Notes: generated by a model not told the origin, from the letters alone. DNA of 64,000 bases from Cordylochernes scorpioides (GCA_030710605.1 CP092870.1:49321061-49385060), one strand, 5' to 3'. Positions 10,417 to 20,450 are shown, counted from the first letter of the stretch. Program-made: numbers and translations.

Positions 10417-10560
10417 AGAATTGGTCGAATACCGTTTCTTGATTAATCAAGAAAAGCTAACTACGTACGCGTTTCGGGCTGTTGGCCCTCATCAGCGTAC
10501 CGCAAGCTGTACCTCAACGACCAAAAAGTGTGGCCTTTGGGGCATCTAGAATAATCCTGA
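10417..10560 (-). mobile_element. Penelope-like repeat fragment with hammerhead
   Basis: Shows AATTGGTCGAATACC, TTGATTAATCAAGAAAAGCT, the hammerhead motif, and CAAGCTGTACCTCAACGACC. It has the same order as the copy at 41460-41600. Confidence 0.5.
10462..10499 (-). ncRNA. Hammerhead ribozyme motif, complete core
   Basis: Minus strand: stem I TACG, core CTGATGA, stem II GGGC/GCCC with loop CAACA, GAAA, palindromic stem III ACGCGT, cleavage-site A, stem I partner CGTA. Every conserved core base is present. Stem III is only two base pairs with a two-base loop. Natural ribozymes of this shape are known to act better as dimers. Confidence 0.8.
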
Positions 10561-10599
10561 AAAAGGTATTTAGGCTGGAAGGGCGTGAGAACGCCCAAG

Positions 10600-10905
10600 T
10601 ACAAGAACAATCCAAGTATAAATTTCGAAACTATTTTGAAGGCGTATGATTCTTTTTTTAAAATCAACCATTTCTACTGCCCTTACTGCAACGGAAAAAT
10701 TAATGGGAGGGCCTGGTTCATCAGTGGTGAACCCTCCAGCGGTTTCGCCAGTTTAATCTACCGTACCGCTGTTATATTGCATTTTTCGATCTTCCTTTTA
10801 TAGTGATACTGATACTAGACTCTTGGAATAGGTATTTTAGATGAACTATGGACATAAGCTTTGAGGACAGTAGAATTACATTTAATTATAAATATATAAT
10901 ATGCT
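10600..10905. repeat. Foldback MITE family P, half copy
   Basis: Contains TTTCTACTGCCCTTACTGCA, the hairpin GGGAGGGCCTGG..CCCTCCAGCGGTTTCGCC, and ACTATGGACATAAGCTTTGA. The inverted second arm is missing. Confidence 0.65.
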
Positions 10906-10919
10906 TCGAGCAATTTAAG

Positions 10920-11560
10920 ATTTTTGTTGAAACGTTAAGAAAATAAAAAAACTCTAACTGGCCGAAGTGTCTATTTTTCATAGAAATATTTATAGCTAAG
11001 CCTTTTCCTATTATTCTTATTGTTTTATTTTTTTAATTATTATCCTTAGTATACGTGGTACAGGCCATGATAATCATGGAAACCTATTGGAAAGTGTTTA
11101 ATTTAAAAAACAATCTTACGCCTTTAAAATAGTTTCGAAATTTGATAACAGATGGCGCGCTAGTGCATCATATTATAAGTAGAAATTCACTTTTGTACTA
11201 TTTTTCACTTGTATGAAATACCTGTTTTGAATATGAGTAAATAATTTAGCTAAATTTGAGATATTTTCATGTAATATGATGATATAGAAGAACTACAATT
11301 AAAATACGGGGAAAAATGTTCGTCTGGTTATTGGATATCGATATAAACATGTTTTTTCCACGCTTCAGTGATGGAAACAAATTGGAATTCTGATAGATTC
11401 CAGTTTGATGCATTCTTTTCGAATTTTTTAAATAGAATACGAAGAACGTGTACCTATGCTAATTCTTTATTCATTTCTTTGTTTTCTACAATTTAACATC
11501 TTGCCAAATGCTTTATTTTTATTTAGTTCTCCTGACGAAGACAAAATATTTACTTACAAT
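10920..11560. repeat. Scattered pieces of hammerhead family F3
   Basis: GAAACGTTAAGAAAA plus AACTCTAACTGGCCGAAGTG lie at about 10925-10970, and CTCCTGACGAAGACAAAATA at about 11528. Together they are the halves of the paired elements at 33160-33400, here about 550 bases apart. The intervening DNA holds nothing that I recognise. Confidence 0.45.
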
Positions 11561-11564
11561 AAAT

Positions 11565-11760
11565 GCAGTCGCCTACTTCTACCCACCATGATTATCATGG
11601 CCTGTACCATGTGTACTAGAGATAATATTTGTAAGTGCAAAGTCAACTGCTTTTCACATGTGTAGACATGTGGTGTACTTACAGTAAAAGCAGTCGCCAA
11701 CTTCTACCCACCATGATTATCATGGCCTGTACCACGTGTACTAGGGATAAGCAAAAAAGA
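11565..11760 (+). repeat. SINE body, copy without tRNA head
   Basis: Carries CAGTCGCCTACTTCTACCCA, CCATGATTATCATGG (a short palindrome) and GTACTAGAGATAA, then a partial repeat of the same unit. The full composite, with a tRNA-like head, is seen at 32757-33040, 44618-44930 and 47985-48275. Confidence 0.6.
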
Positions 11761-11794
11761 TATAGTTAATGTAATTTACCATTACAATTACAAG

Positions 11795-11945
11795 ATGTCC
11801 AATGGGTGTTTGGATTGTTGCCAAAGGTGCCAATTCCAGACTGTGTTTGTCTTGAGACAAAACCTCAGGGATGGGAGAATCCAATTAGGAAAGCGGAAAA
11901 ACTCAATTGGACAATTACAACACGGAATGAATTAGGTTTCCTTTG
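11795..11945 (+). CDS. Possible coding exon of an unrecognised gene
   Basis: A 151-base open segment begins after a CAAG acceptor-like dinucleotide and ends TTTG before GTAAGAC, a good splice-donor sequence. In one frame it reads about 49 codons without a stop, with an unbiased amino-acid mix including LLPKVPIPDC and KPQGWENPIRKAEKLNWTI. No repeat copy was seen elsewhere in the window. The upstream pyrimidine tract is weak. I do not recognise the protein. It could be a chance frame or an old element fragment. Confidence 0.25.
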
Positions 11946-12034
11946 GTAAGACAGTAAAATAAATCTTTCATTTTCTTTCTTTTTTGTTATATAATTAATT
12001 ACATACATGTTATGAATAATTTGTTTGTTGTTAG

Positions 12035-12362
12035 ATAAAGGGTTGATAAGACAAAGGATCGATAAGATAAAGGGTTGAAGATGCAGTCGTGATAAGAAAA
12101 AGATAATTATTTACCACCAAGTAGCTTTTATTTTCAATTACTTGAGGAAACACATTAGTTATTTTCACATTATATAGAATTTATAAAGTTAATCCTATAT
12201 TAGTGATTTAAAAAGATAGATATGTTAACTACGCATATTTACAACAAAACTGAGGGTCATTCTAAAAACGATGATGACAAAAGTAAAATTATCAATGAAT
12301 AAAAATTAAAAAAATATTTTTCAAAATATAGAAATATTTGAGTGTTTTTAGATTATATAATA
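12035..12362 (+). repeat. Dispersed repeat A, copy 2
   Basis: Same order and orientation as 1-325, with scattered substitutions and a few small indels. Starts AAAGGGTTGATAAGACAAAG and ends near GAGTGTTTTTAGATTATA. Confidence 0.8.
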
Positions 12363-12369
12363 TACATGT

Positions 12370-12755
12370 AAAGGGATTTATGGAAATATGATATCTGATG
12401 AAATCTCCCACTATATCATAGAATGCAAATATTTAGGTGAGGAAAAAGAAAAAACTCTTGAAAACAACTTCTGGAGATTTAGCAACCCACTGAAGACGCT
12501 GAGAACTATTTCAGAAAAGAAAAATATAGCAATAGAACTCTCTATAATTTCTACAGATCAATTGTAAATAGATTCATACACAAAAGAGGTAGTGAGGAAA
12601 GTTTTACAACAGATGTGTAAATAAATCCCTTTTCAAACAAAGGCTCACGTGCACATGGGGAAAAGGAGGAAAAAATTACTGTATTGTTTTGTTGTTGTAT
12701 GGCGAATCCTTCCCGGGCAATGGGCCCTAATAAAAGCCTTTTTGTTGTTGTTGTA
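12370..12755 (+). mobile_element. LINE 3' end with TTG-repeat tail
   Basis: The plus strand reads a broken C-terminal stretch including NNFWRFSNPLKTLRTISEKK, then CCCTTTTCAAACAAAGGCTC, then AATAAAAGCC followed by TTG triplets. The same end is found inverted at 47585-47930. The AATAAA plus simple tail marks a non-LTR element terminus. Stops and a frameshift near 12540 show it is dead. Confidence 0.75.
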
Positions 12756-12759
12756 TTGT

Positions 12760-13010
12760 AACAAAGTATTTAGTATTTTATTAACAAAGTATAATTTTTT
12801 ATTTTTATATTTTGTTACTCTGTAAACTTCCCTCATTTCTTATCTTTTATCATTCTTAGTTTTTTCTTGCCTTAAATTAATTGCTGTGTCATCCTGAGAG
12901 TTTGTCTTCCCTAATTTTCCATGTGGAAATATCTACTGACCGTTAATTTAATTTATTCAGGGTATTGATAAAGGATATATATCGTTTTTTTATATCAAGA
13001 AACGATAAAC
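12760..13010. other. No gene; Helitron-like scrap
   Basis: TTAATTGCTGTGTCATCCTG..TTTGTCTTCCCTAATTTTC near 12873-12920 matches an internal block of the Helitrons at 43160 and 59760. The remainder is AT-rich and unassigned. Confidence 0.4.
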
Positions 13011-13029
13011 ACAACGAATAACTTCAACA

Positions 13030-13313
13030 GTATTTTCTGAAGATAGGGAAGAAGCATCTTCCCTAACAACATACCAAATTATTTCCGACCAAACTTTCAT
13101 AAATATCAATTCATTTATAATCATGGAAATTTCAGAAGTTTTTTTAAAAAGAATTAAAGCGGTGGAAGACCCGAGTTGTTTTTGTGGACATGAGGAACAA
13201 ACCTCAATACATCTTTTACTAGATTGTCCTGTTTTTCAAGACTATAGAATCGACAATAATTTAATAGTAACAGATCCAAGTTTTACATTTCCAGTAAAGA
13301 ATGTATATTAAAT
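13030..13313 (+). pseudogene. LINE ORF2 C-terminal fragment (CFC..H..C motif)
   Basis: A plus-strand frame contains CFCGHEEQTSIHLLLDCPVF, the C-x-C..H..C motif found at the end of RNase H-bearing LINE polyproteins. It closes with a stop at 13309-13311. Upstream codons fit until about 13030 and then stop. No RT remains. A related but frameshifted fragment lies at 37640-37815 on the other strand. Confidence 0.7.
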
Positions 13314-13499
13314 TCAATACCTTTTGTAAATATATTTTAAATTATATAGCAACAAACATCTTTTAAGAAACTGATAATTTATATTATGTTGATTGTACAT
13401 ATTGCCAGACACTTCTTTCTTTTGTACACAGTTCTTTTTTTTTCTCTTTCTCATTGTTAACATCATATGACTATTCTATTAACGGCCTAAATTATTGTA

Positions 13500-13797
13500 A
13501 ATATAGTTTTTTAACTTTTAATTAGACAATTTTAATTTATATTTAGACATTTTTCATTTTAATTTAGACATTTTTCATTTTATTTTAGACACTTTTTATT
13601 TTAATTTAGACATTTTTCATTTTAATTTAGACACATCGATTGAAAAGTCGTTGTGTTTAAATTAAAATGAAAAATGTCTAAATTAAAAGTGTCTAAATTA
13701 AAATTGAAAATGTCTAAATAAAAATGAAAAGTGTCTAAATTAAAATGAAAAATGTCTAAATATAAATTAAAATTGTCTAATTAAAAGTTAAAAACAT
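13500..13797. repeat. Long hairpin made of short tandem units
   Basis: Arms of about 130-140 bases (13505-13640 and 13660-13795) are inverted copies of each other. Each consists of five or six repeats of about 23 bases built around ATTTTAATTTAGACA. The turn is CGATTGAAAAGTCG. The outer edges AACTTTTAATTAGACAATTT and its complement match well. A foldback transposon with subterminal repeats is the likeliest reading. Confidence 0.8.
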
Positions 13798-14812
13798 ATA
13801 GAGAGAGAGAGAGAAATGTAAAGGCATTCATGCATGACAGCGCAAGTGTCCCTAAGGATGACATACCGCTTTAAAATGAAATTAAATTAAATTGAAGATA
13901 ATTTATTTTCAACCACCGAAATATTCTGCTGCTTGAATTGCCAATGAAACTATATATTTGAAGTTTGTTAGTTTCATTTGATATCCACCAATCTCCATCA
14001 AAAATATATTTCAAAAGCAAAAGCCCAATATAAAATCAAATTATTTAAATATATATTATAACAGATTATTATTCTATGAAAATATTTTTTAATTTCGATA
14101 TTTGTATTTTGATACATTGTAAAATTTTCTCATCGACTTTCTGCTATTTTATTGGTTTTGATTTGGTTTTATCAGTGTTGAAGATATTAATCTGCGATTT
14201 TAAATGTTTCCTTTTGACCAGTACTTTTGTTTTGTTTTTGCTTTTCCTAAAATGTTTTTTTTTTCTTCTTCTTCATTATTATTTGTTCTATATGCAAAGC
14301 TTTTTTTTTGAGACTTGAATAAACAAATTCAAGTTTATTATATTTTTGTGTGCTTTTAAAGTTAAAACACAACATATATTAAATAAATTGCTGTGTCATC
14401 CTGAAGTTTGTCTTTTCTCTAATTTTCTATGTTACATTACCAATATAAATAAAGTTTAAATAAATTAAAGTTCGGTCTCACAATCAATGAGCGTGCCCGC
14501 GTGATCAAAATAACATAATAGGGTTTTGAATAACATTTTAGTATTCTGGTATAGAACTCAAGAATGTGTGAGAAATAAACAACGATCTACTATTGGGTTC
14601 TTTCGGGGAAAAAAAGGCTAAACGCAAATATGATGGCAAAAGAAATATGCAAATTGGAAGGAAAAAAGAGTAGTCAATAGAAGAACAGTTTCAAAATGGT
14701 TTAAAAGATTTAACGTATACAAATTTAAACGCCTTGCCAAATGCTTTACTTTTATTTATTTCTCCTTACAAAGACAAAATATTTCTAATTATAAGGCGAT
14801 AACGTGCTATCT
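13798..14812. other. No gene; low-complexity AT-rich DNA
   Basis: A GA run at 13799-13813, a T-rich stretch at 14220-14330, and a Helitron-like scrap near 14385-14440. The hydrophobic 80-codon frame at 14076-14318 is phenylalanine-rich because the DNA is T-rich, so I do not call it. Confidence 0.5.
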
Positions 14813-15009
14813 ATATATAACAAATGAAGACATTAAGATACGAATGTTTCTTTTCACACATAAATCAAACTTCTACTGTCCTTACTGCGATGATAATAAA
14901 TATTGGGAGGGCTTGGCTCATCAGTGGTGAACCTACCCAGCGGTTTCACTAATTTAATCTACCAGACCGCTTCTTAGTGTTCTAATACTGTATTGAATCA
15001 TTCTGTTTA

Positions 15010-16296
15010 CCAGGTCTATTAGTATGAAACGCGAAAATGGGCGCCAGAGGCCGCTGTGCAACTTTATTTGAGCCGACGGTGGCGCTGTTGTAGGCGTTTT
15101 GTTCTTTGACTCACGTGGCATCAGCATGCGTGCAGTTTTCGAAAAATTCAAATCGTGAAAAATTTCTGGAGCCCGTGGAAAATGGCGATTTCCGAGCCAA
15201 AAAGTGCCCATTTGCGGGAAGTTTTGTTGTTCGCCTTCAACTGGAAGAAAAGTGCCAGTGAAGCCCACCGAATGCTCGAGGAAGTTTACAGCGACCACGC
15301 TCTGAGCAAATCGCAGTGTTACAGGTGGTTTAAAAAATTCCAAAGTGGCGATTTTGAACTTGATAATGAACCACATGGAAAACCGCCCCAAAAGTTCGAG
15401 GACGCTGAACTGCAAGCTTTGTTGGATGAGGACAATACCCAAATGCAGGAGTAACTCGCAAAACAGCTCCAGGTGTCTCAAGGTACTGTTTCTCTACGTT
15501 TAAACAGCCTCGGAATGACCCAAAAGCTTTCCAGATGGGTCCCCCACGAGTTGAGCGAAAGGCAGCAATAACGGCGTCTGGTAACCTGCGAAGGGCTGCT
15601 CGCCAGGCATGAAAAGAAGTCATTTTTGCACCGAATCGTAACTTCTGATGAGAAATGGATCCACTTCAGCAATCCCACGCGCCAAAAGTCGTGGGGCCTG
15701 CCCGGCCAATTTCCAAAACAGACGCCTAGGCCCAATCGCTTCGTAAAAAAGGCAATGCTTTGCATATGGTGGGACCAGACCGGCGTAGTATATTTCGAGC
15801 TCCTGAAACCTGGAAAAATGGTCAATACTTGTCGCTACGAACAACAAATACACAGTTTGAGAGAGGCGTTGAATGAAAAAAGACCGGAATGGCGTGAAAA
15901 GCACAACAACCTGATACTGCAGCATGACAACGCTCCAGCCCACAACGCTACGGTGGTCAAAAACACCATAAAAGACTTAGCCTGGGAACTCTAACCCCAC
16001 CCGCCGTACTCACCAGACTAAGCACCGTCGAACTACCACCTTTTCACATCTTTAGGGCACGCCCTAAAAAAACAGGAATTTTCGAACTCAGACATACTCC
16101 GAAAATGACTTGTTGACTGGTTCGACTCAAAAGGAATAGAAATTTTCAGACAAGGAATTCGAAAATTGCCTGAAAAGTGGTCCGAGTGTATAGCTAATCA
16201 GGGCAGTTACTTTGAATAAAAAAATCTTTTGTTGTATGGAATTGGTGAACATTTGAATTCACTGAAAATTTTCGCGTTTCATATTAATAGACCTGG
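15010..16296 (+). mobile_element. Mariner transposon, 1287 bp, full length but dead
   Basis: Terminal inverted repeats of 28 bp start CCAGGTCTATTAGTATGAAA on the left and are matched inverted on the right with one difference (ATTAG against TTAAT region). TA flanks both ends (15008-15009 and 16297-16298). The length is standard for mariner (about 1.3 kb). It sits inside a foldback element. Confidence 0.95.
15182..16219 (+). pseudogene. Mariner transposase with five in-frame stops
   Basis: Cut-and-paste transposase. One frame runs from the ATG at 15182 (an upstream ATG at 15155 is also in frame) to the natural stop at 16217, about 345 codons, which is the family's usual length. The N-terminal part is the paired-like DNA-binding region (SQCYRWFKKFQSGDFELDNE). 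The catalytic part shows SDEKWIHF, LQHDNAPAHN and the YSPD..APSNYHLF block. Internal stops are at 15452, 15569, 15992, 16019 and about 16106, with no frameshift. The third catalytic residue of the mariner D,D34D triad is N here, so it was inactive even apart from the stops. Confidence 0.9.
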
Positions 16297-16570
16297 TATA
16301 TATGTTACACTGAAGGATGGAATGAAGAAAACTTATGTCCATAGTTTACTTAAATACCATTTCTAAGATTCCACCCTTCAATGCAGCATATATAAGCAGA
16401 ATGATCCAATACAGTATTAGAGCTCTAAAGAAGCGGTCTGGTAGATTAAATTAGTGAAACCGCTGGGAGAGTTCACCACTGATGAACCAAGCCCTCTCAA
16501 TATTTTTCAATCGCAGTAAGGACAGTAGAAGTTTGATTTATATTTAAAACATTCCAGATTTAATTATTTC

Positions 16571-17410
16571 ATTTCTTACAAAATATTTTTTTGAAACTTT
16601 AATAAAATAAAAATATATATAAACGAAATGTCTATTTAAAAAAATATATAATTTTTATTTGTTTTCCTAAAGAATATTAGATAGATATACTATAAAGGTC
16701 TTTTCATATAACTTTGTGTGTAAAAAAAGGAATTAAAAATATATGTAAAGTAAAAATATAAATGTATATATTTTCTTTTGGTTCGTATAATATCTGATAT
16801 AAATAAGTTAGATAAAAAAAAGAATTTCTGTTTGTCATTATTTTAAATTATTTGTTTAAAAACTGTATCAAATTAGAAGTCAGCATTAATATCCGTTATT
16901 TATATCTTAATTAAAAATGAAAAATATGCCATTTTAATTTATTTTTTAAAAATACAATAATTTCTCACAGAATTCCTTATAAAAATTCTTTCTGTAAATA
17001 TACCAATTATATAAATGAAGTCAAAAAGATATTTTAATATTTAAGATAAATATAAATTAAATGACTTAGAAATATTTTTACCAAACGAATATTTCATTCA
17101 AATAAAATTAGATTTATTTATTTATTTTGACCATGTTAATAAGGAATATAAATTGGTATAGCACAGCAGAGTTTTTTCTCCGAAAAAGCTTGCAGTAAAG
17201 CTTACAGCGGAGGGAGATAATTTCAGTCAGCACAGCAGAGTTGAGAATTATAAGAATTATTTTCGAAGGTTTTGTAAAGCAGAAATTTCTCTATGGTATG
17301 TGATTAAAGTAGCTATTTCCAAGACAGCTAAAACGTGATCAGGATACGCTTAATTTGATTTTGAAACAAACACCTGACCTTTTTTTTCCACATAATAATA
17401 ATCTCTAAAT
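16571..17410. other. No gene seen; very AT-rich
   Basis: The only structure is a direct repeat of GCACAGCAGAGTT at about 17161 and 17229. Otherwise unassigned. Confidence 0.5.
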
Positions 17411-17446
17411 AAAAAAGCATATATTTGATCAAAATATCATTTATTT

Positions 17447-17489
17447 TACCAATATTTCAGTTGGCTGAACGCCAACCTTTATCAAGATA
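17447..17489 (-). ncRNA. Hammerhead-like motif with TTGATAA core (variant)
   Basis: The minus strand reads TTGATAA, stem II (GGTTGGC/GCCAAC with loop GTTCA), GAAA, palindromic ATAT, T, then GGTA. The topology is that of a hammerhead but the core is TTGATAA rather than CTGANGA. The first strand of stem I is mutated in this copy. Confidence 0.35.
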
Positions 17490-17694
17490 TTATAACATTT
17501 TAATGTGTTTAATCTTTATATTTAATATCAACACCTGACCCACTTATCTTTTATTTTTTTCTATTGTTTTTTCATTTTAATGTGTGTCAACAACAAACTT
17601 AGCGCCACATAACGTCAAAAGAATTAAGTTTAAAAATATTTTGTTGAGTTTTTTTTATATGAGTTTGTTGTTGACACACATTAAAATGTTATAA

Positions 17695-17737
17695 TACCTT
17701 GATAAAGTTTGGCGTTCAACCAACTGAAATATTGGTA
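17695..17737 (+). ncRNA. Hammerhead-like motif with TTGATAA core (variant)
   Basis: Plus strand: stem I TACC, TTGATAA, a partly paired stem II, GAAA, ATAT, T, stem I partner GGTA. It is the inverted partner of the motif at 17447-17489. Confidence 0.4.
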
Positions 17738-17824
17738 AAATAAATGATATTTTGATCCAATATATGCCTTTTTATTTAAAGATTTATTTATGGATTGCTC
17801 TATTTTCAAAATAATAATAATCAT

Positions 17825-18040
17825 AGAAAAAACAGTACAAATGTGAAATTGTACTGGGATATGGTAGATAAATTAAGAAAAAAGACATCTCTTTATCGCG
17901 TAACTGAAGGTTGCTGATGGTTTGCTCCATCAATTCTTGAATAATGGATAATCAACGAATAGTTTATATTTATTCCGATAGATGGCGCAAGCCATCAGTA
18001 ACTTTTAGTTTCACAATAAGGAGATGTTTTTTTCTTGATA
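17825..18040. repeat. Inverted pair of Penelope-like repeat ends
   Basis: GTACTGGGATATGG..AAGACATCTCTTTATCG..GATGG is followed by the inverted arm ATAGATGGCGCAAGCCATCA..AAGGAGATG. The hammerhead segment is absent. Confidence 0.6.
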
Positions 18041-18205
18041 TTAAGATCCACGTCAGTATCTACAATAATTCCTAGCTGTGGGTCACAGCTCTCATAGGGA
18101 AGGAGCAATAATGTAGCAATGTATTTATAATTTCATTAACAGAGTATCATTTTTTATGTTTATATTTTGCTACTCTCTGTAAACTTCCCTCATTGCTTAT
18201 CTTAT

Positions 18206-18288
18206 ATAAGGTTGTCCCAAAGGTACGTAAACATATTATGATTTATATTTTGCAAGTGTTTACGAACTTTAGGGAAAACCTTGTAATT
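18206..18288. mobile_element. Compact MITE, about 80 bp
   Basis: Begins AAGGTTGTCCCAAAGGTACG and ends inverted as TTTAGGGAAAACCTTG, with TA borders. It is a near-minimal element made almost only of its two inverted ends. Confidence 0.7.
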
Positions 18289-18622
18289 CTGAAACTTGGC
18301 CCACCTGCTGATTGGCCACCCTTGATATAGAACATCAGAGATTAAATCATTCTTCTATAAGAATTCTGTTTACCAAGGTTACCAATATTACCAAGGTTGT
18401 CCCAAATATTCGTAAACACTTGTAAAATATAAATAATAATATTTTATACAATATAATGCGGCCTATGATTGTAGAACGACATTTGAAAATTATCCCGCAT
18501 GTGTTTCTTTTGAACAAAAATCGAAATTTATTTTAAGGAGAAATAACGATTATTTCAAACCTTATGGATGAAGTATGAAAGGATGAATTGTGAAGAGTAA
18601 TGATAAACGGAAAAATAAAAGT

Positions 18623-18697
18623 GTCCAGGGATGGGAATCGAACCCACAGTGTTCAGCTTACCAGACAGATGCCATGTCCACTAGGCTACCCTGGACA
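18623..18697 (-). tRNA. tRNA-like sequence (probably SINE head or tRNA-derived)
   Basis: The minus strand folds as a tRNA: acceptor TGTCCAG/CTGGACA and a T arm with GGGTTCGATTCCCA. The anticodon loop CTGGTAA puts GGT at the anticodon position (threonine by code). The anticodon stem has a mismatch. The copies are repeat-borne, so a pseudogene or transposon part is more likely than a working tRNA. Confidence 0.55.
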
Positions 18698-18798
18698 TAT
18701 TTTTCTGTTCGTAAATATTATATAAAGTGATTTATAATACAATATAAGGCGGCCTATGATTGTAGAACGACATTTGAAAATTTACGAACGGAAAAATA

Positions 18799-18874
18799 TG
18801 TCCAGGGTAGCCTAGTGGACATGGCATCTGCTCGGTAAGCGGAACACTGTGGGTTCGATTCCCATCCCTGGACA
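18799..18874 (+). tRNA. tRNA-like sequence, inverted partner
   Basis: The same fold on the plus strand. The anticodon stem TCTGC/GCGGA is intact with loop TCGGTAA, so position 33 is C instead of the usual T. It is followed by TTTTATTTTT, a possible RNA polymerase III stop. Confidence 0.55.
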
Positions 18875-19089
18875 CTTTTATTTTTCCATTTATCATTACT
18901 CTTCACAATTCATCATTTCATACTTCATCCCTAAGGTTAGAAATAATCGTTATTTCTCCTTAAAATAAATTTCGATTTTTCGCTCAACAGAAAAACATGC
19001 GGGATATTTTCAAATGTCGTTCTAAAAATCATAATATGTTTTTTATTAACTTTTGGGACAACCTTATATTTTATCAATTATAGTTTGTT

Positions 19090-19410
19090 CTTACCTTAAA
19101 TAAATTGCTGTGTCATTCTAAAGTTTGTCTTTCCTAATTTTCCACGTGGCAATATAAATTTCTCTCCCTATGGGTTTTTGCCCTAAATAATTAAAAAGGG
19201 GAACCTCGATTTCTGTCTCGAGGCTTTGTATTGATTTAGCCACACAAACATTTTCTCATTAAAGTGTTTCTCATAAAAATGAGACATTTCAAAATTTGAA
19301 TCGAATCTCTCTATTAAATTGGGTTAGAGCCTCTCTGTGTGCGTCTTTCTCTTTTTTTTTTGTTTGAAACAAATATCTCAGGAATTGCTATCAAAACATA
19401 AAATAAATAT
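19090..19410. other. Helitron-like scrap, then no gene
   Basis: AAATTGCTGTGTCATTCTAAAGTTTGTCTTTCC at about 19098 is a Helitron internal block. The rest, including the pair CCTCGATTTCTGTCTCGAGG, is unassigned. Confidence 0.4.
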
Positions 19411-19429
19411 TTTAAAAATGAAGAAGGAA

Positions 19430-19760
19430 TTTACTGACCACGAGCACATGTGCTTTACAGAAGGCAGAGCGCCATCTGGTGAAACAGAAATCAACTAAAC
19501 ATTATTTAACCTGTTCCCTGATATTTGGCCAACCCAATTTCTTGATAAACCAAGATAAGCCATCCACGAACGCATTTCGGGCTGTCAGCTCTCGTCAGTG
19601 TTAAGGATATTTTACCACACGCGGGCAACAAGAAGCAGAGGCAGGGCTAGATGTTAGCACCGAGTGCGTCGGAGACAGCTTACGGGACAGAGGTGGAAGC
19701 CATGACACAAACTTGGATGCCTAACACCGAGACATGGAGAGAGAGCCAGGTGCGGCCTGC
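19430..19760 (-). repeat. Penelope-like repeat with a decayed hammerhead, joined to GC-rich repeat
   Basis: AGAGCGCCATCTGGTGAAAC, TTCTTGATAAACCAAGATAA and a hammerhead remnant at about 19566-19604 (CTGACGA and GAAA present, stem II mismatched) precede a partial inverted copy of the GC-rich repeat at 8960-9330. Confidence 0.5.
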
Positions 19761-20450
19761 ATAGATGAACATATTGTATCACACTTTAAGTTGACATTGT
19801 TTTGTTGACTGGAAGGGATATCGCCTATAAAACCCCGTAAAATTGTATAAATTATTAATTTATAAATATTTAATTATAATTTCTATTTATTTTGTTGTTT
19901 TGTTTGTTTTATCTGTAATAGACGCAAATATTTCAATATCGCGCCTGATTAATTAATAAATAAATTTTAAAAATATTCTTGAAAGAGTCCAATCCTAACC
20001 AGTAAGTACAAGTAACCAAACGGGGATCTGACACATTTGTAAGTGCAAATATAGGTTTGCCTTCTACATGTGTAGACATAGGGAATATGGTTCTACGGGA
20101 TACTAACCACAATGTTAAGAAAAAGGCATCTATCGGAATAAATATCAACTATTCTCGTTGATTTTTAATTATTCCAGAATTGTCCAAATACCCATTCTTG
20201 ATTAATCAAGAAAAGCTGACCACGAACGCGTTTCGGGTAACCACAATGTATGATTTTCGATCTCAAAAATGGATGGAGCAAGCAGACAAAGGAATTGCTA
20301 TGTTGTAACAACACACTGAGGATAACTTTATTGTTCTATTTAAAAGAGCTCTCAAGCTTTCGGGTATTTTATATGTGTTGAGAATAAGTTACCATCTGAT
20401 AATCCGACGGATTTATCAGTAAGGTCATCATCATTATTACTGTTTTTATT
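19761..20450. repeat. Mixed fragments: SINE body and Penelope-like end
   Basis: CAAGTAACCAAACGGGGATC..ATTTGTAAGTGCAAAT at 20008-20055 is SINE body. TATCGGAATAAATATCAACT..AAGAAAAGCTGACC at 20128-20225 is the Penelope-like end with half a hammerhead (GAAACGCGTTC on the minus strand). No gene was seen. Confidence 0.45.

Larger units (their letters stand above)
14813..16570. repeat. Foldback MITE family P2, copy 2, split by mariner
   Basis: The left arm 14813-15009 and right arm 16297-16570 are inverted relatives. Both hold AATACAGTATT, the GCGGTCTGGTAGATTAAATT block and the P-type hairpin. The mariner occupies the space between the arms. Confidence 0.7.
17411..17790. repeat. Foldback element family F4 with paired hammerhead-like motifs
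   Basis: The arms at 17427-17510 and 17676-17768 are inverted copies (ATCATTTATTTTACCAATAT..TTATAACATTTTAATGTG). The centre carries GTGTCAACAACAAACTTAGC and its complement. Related pieces are at 23400-23525, 33570-33840, 34700-34797 and 49795-49985. Confidence 0.7.
18458..19030. repeat. Palindromic element with two opposed tRNA-like sequences
   Basis: The outer arms (CGACATTTGAAAATTATCCC and its complement near 19000) and the inner segments (GAATTGTGAAGAGTAATGA and complement) are inverted. A 45-base block starting TACAATATAA and containing GATTGTAGAACGACATTTGA occurs directly repeated at 18458 and 18738. Single-arm relatives are at 35370-35660 and 42268-42606. Confidence 0.8.
18390..19072. 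mobile_element. ACAAGGTTGTC MITE carrying an inserted tRNA-like palindrome
   Basis: The outer ends AAGGTTGTCCCAAATATTCG and AACTTTTGGGACAACCTT belong to the compact MITE family. Between them lies the palindromic tRNA-like element at 18458-19030. Confidence 0.6.

Noticed and set aside
13500-13797. CRISPR-like array of short repeats
   Set aside because: The units are contiguous without unique spacers, the arms are inverted, and the genome is eukaryotic.
14076-14318. Hydrophobic 80-codon frame that could look like a membrane protein
   Set aside because: Phenylalanine and leucine richness follows from T-rich low-complexity DNA.
18623-18874. Pair of functional tRNA genes
   Set aside because: Both lie in a multi-copy palindromic element, with a stem mismatch or a non-T base at position 33. 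Repeat-borne tRNA-like sequences are the safer call.
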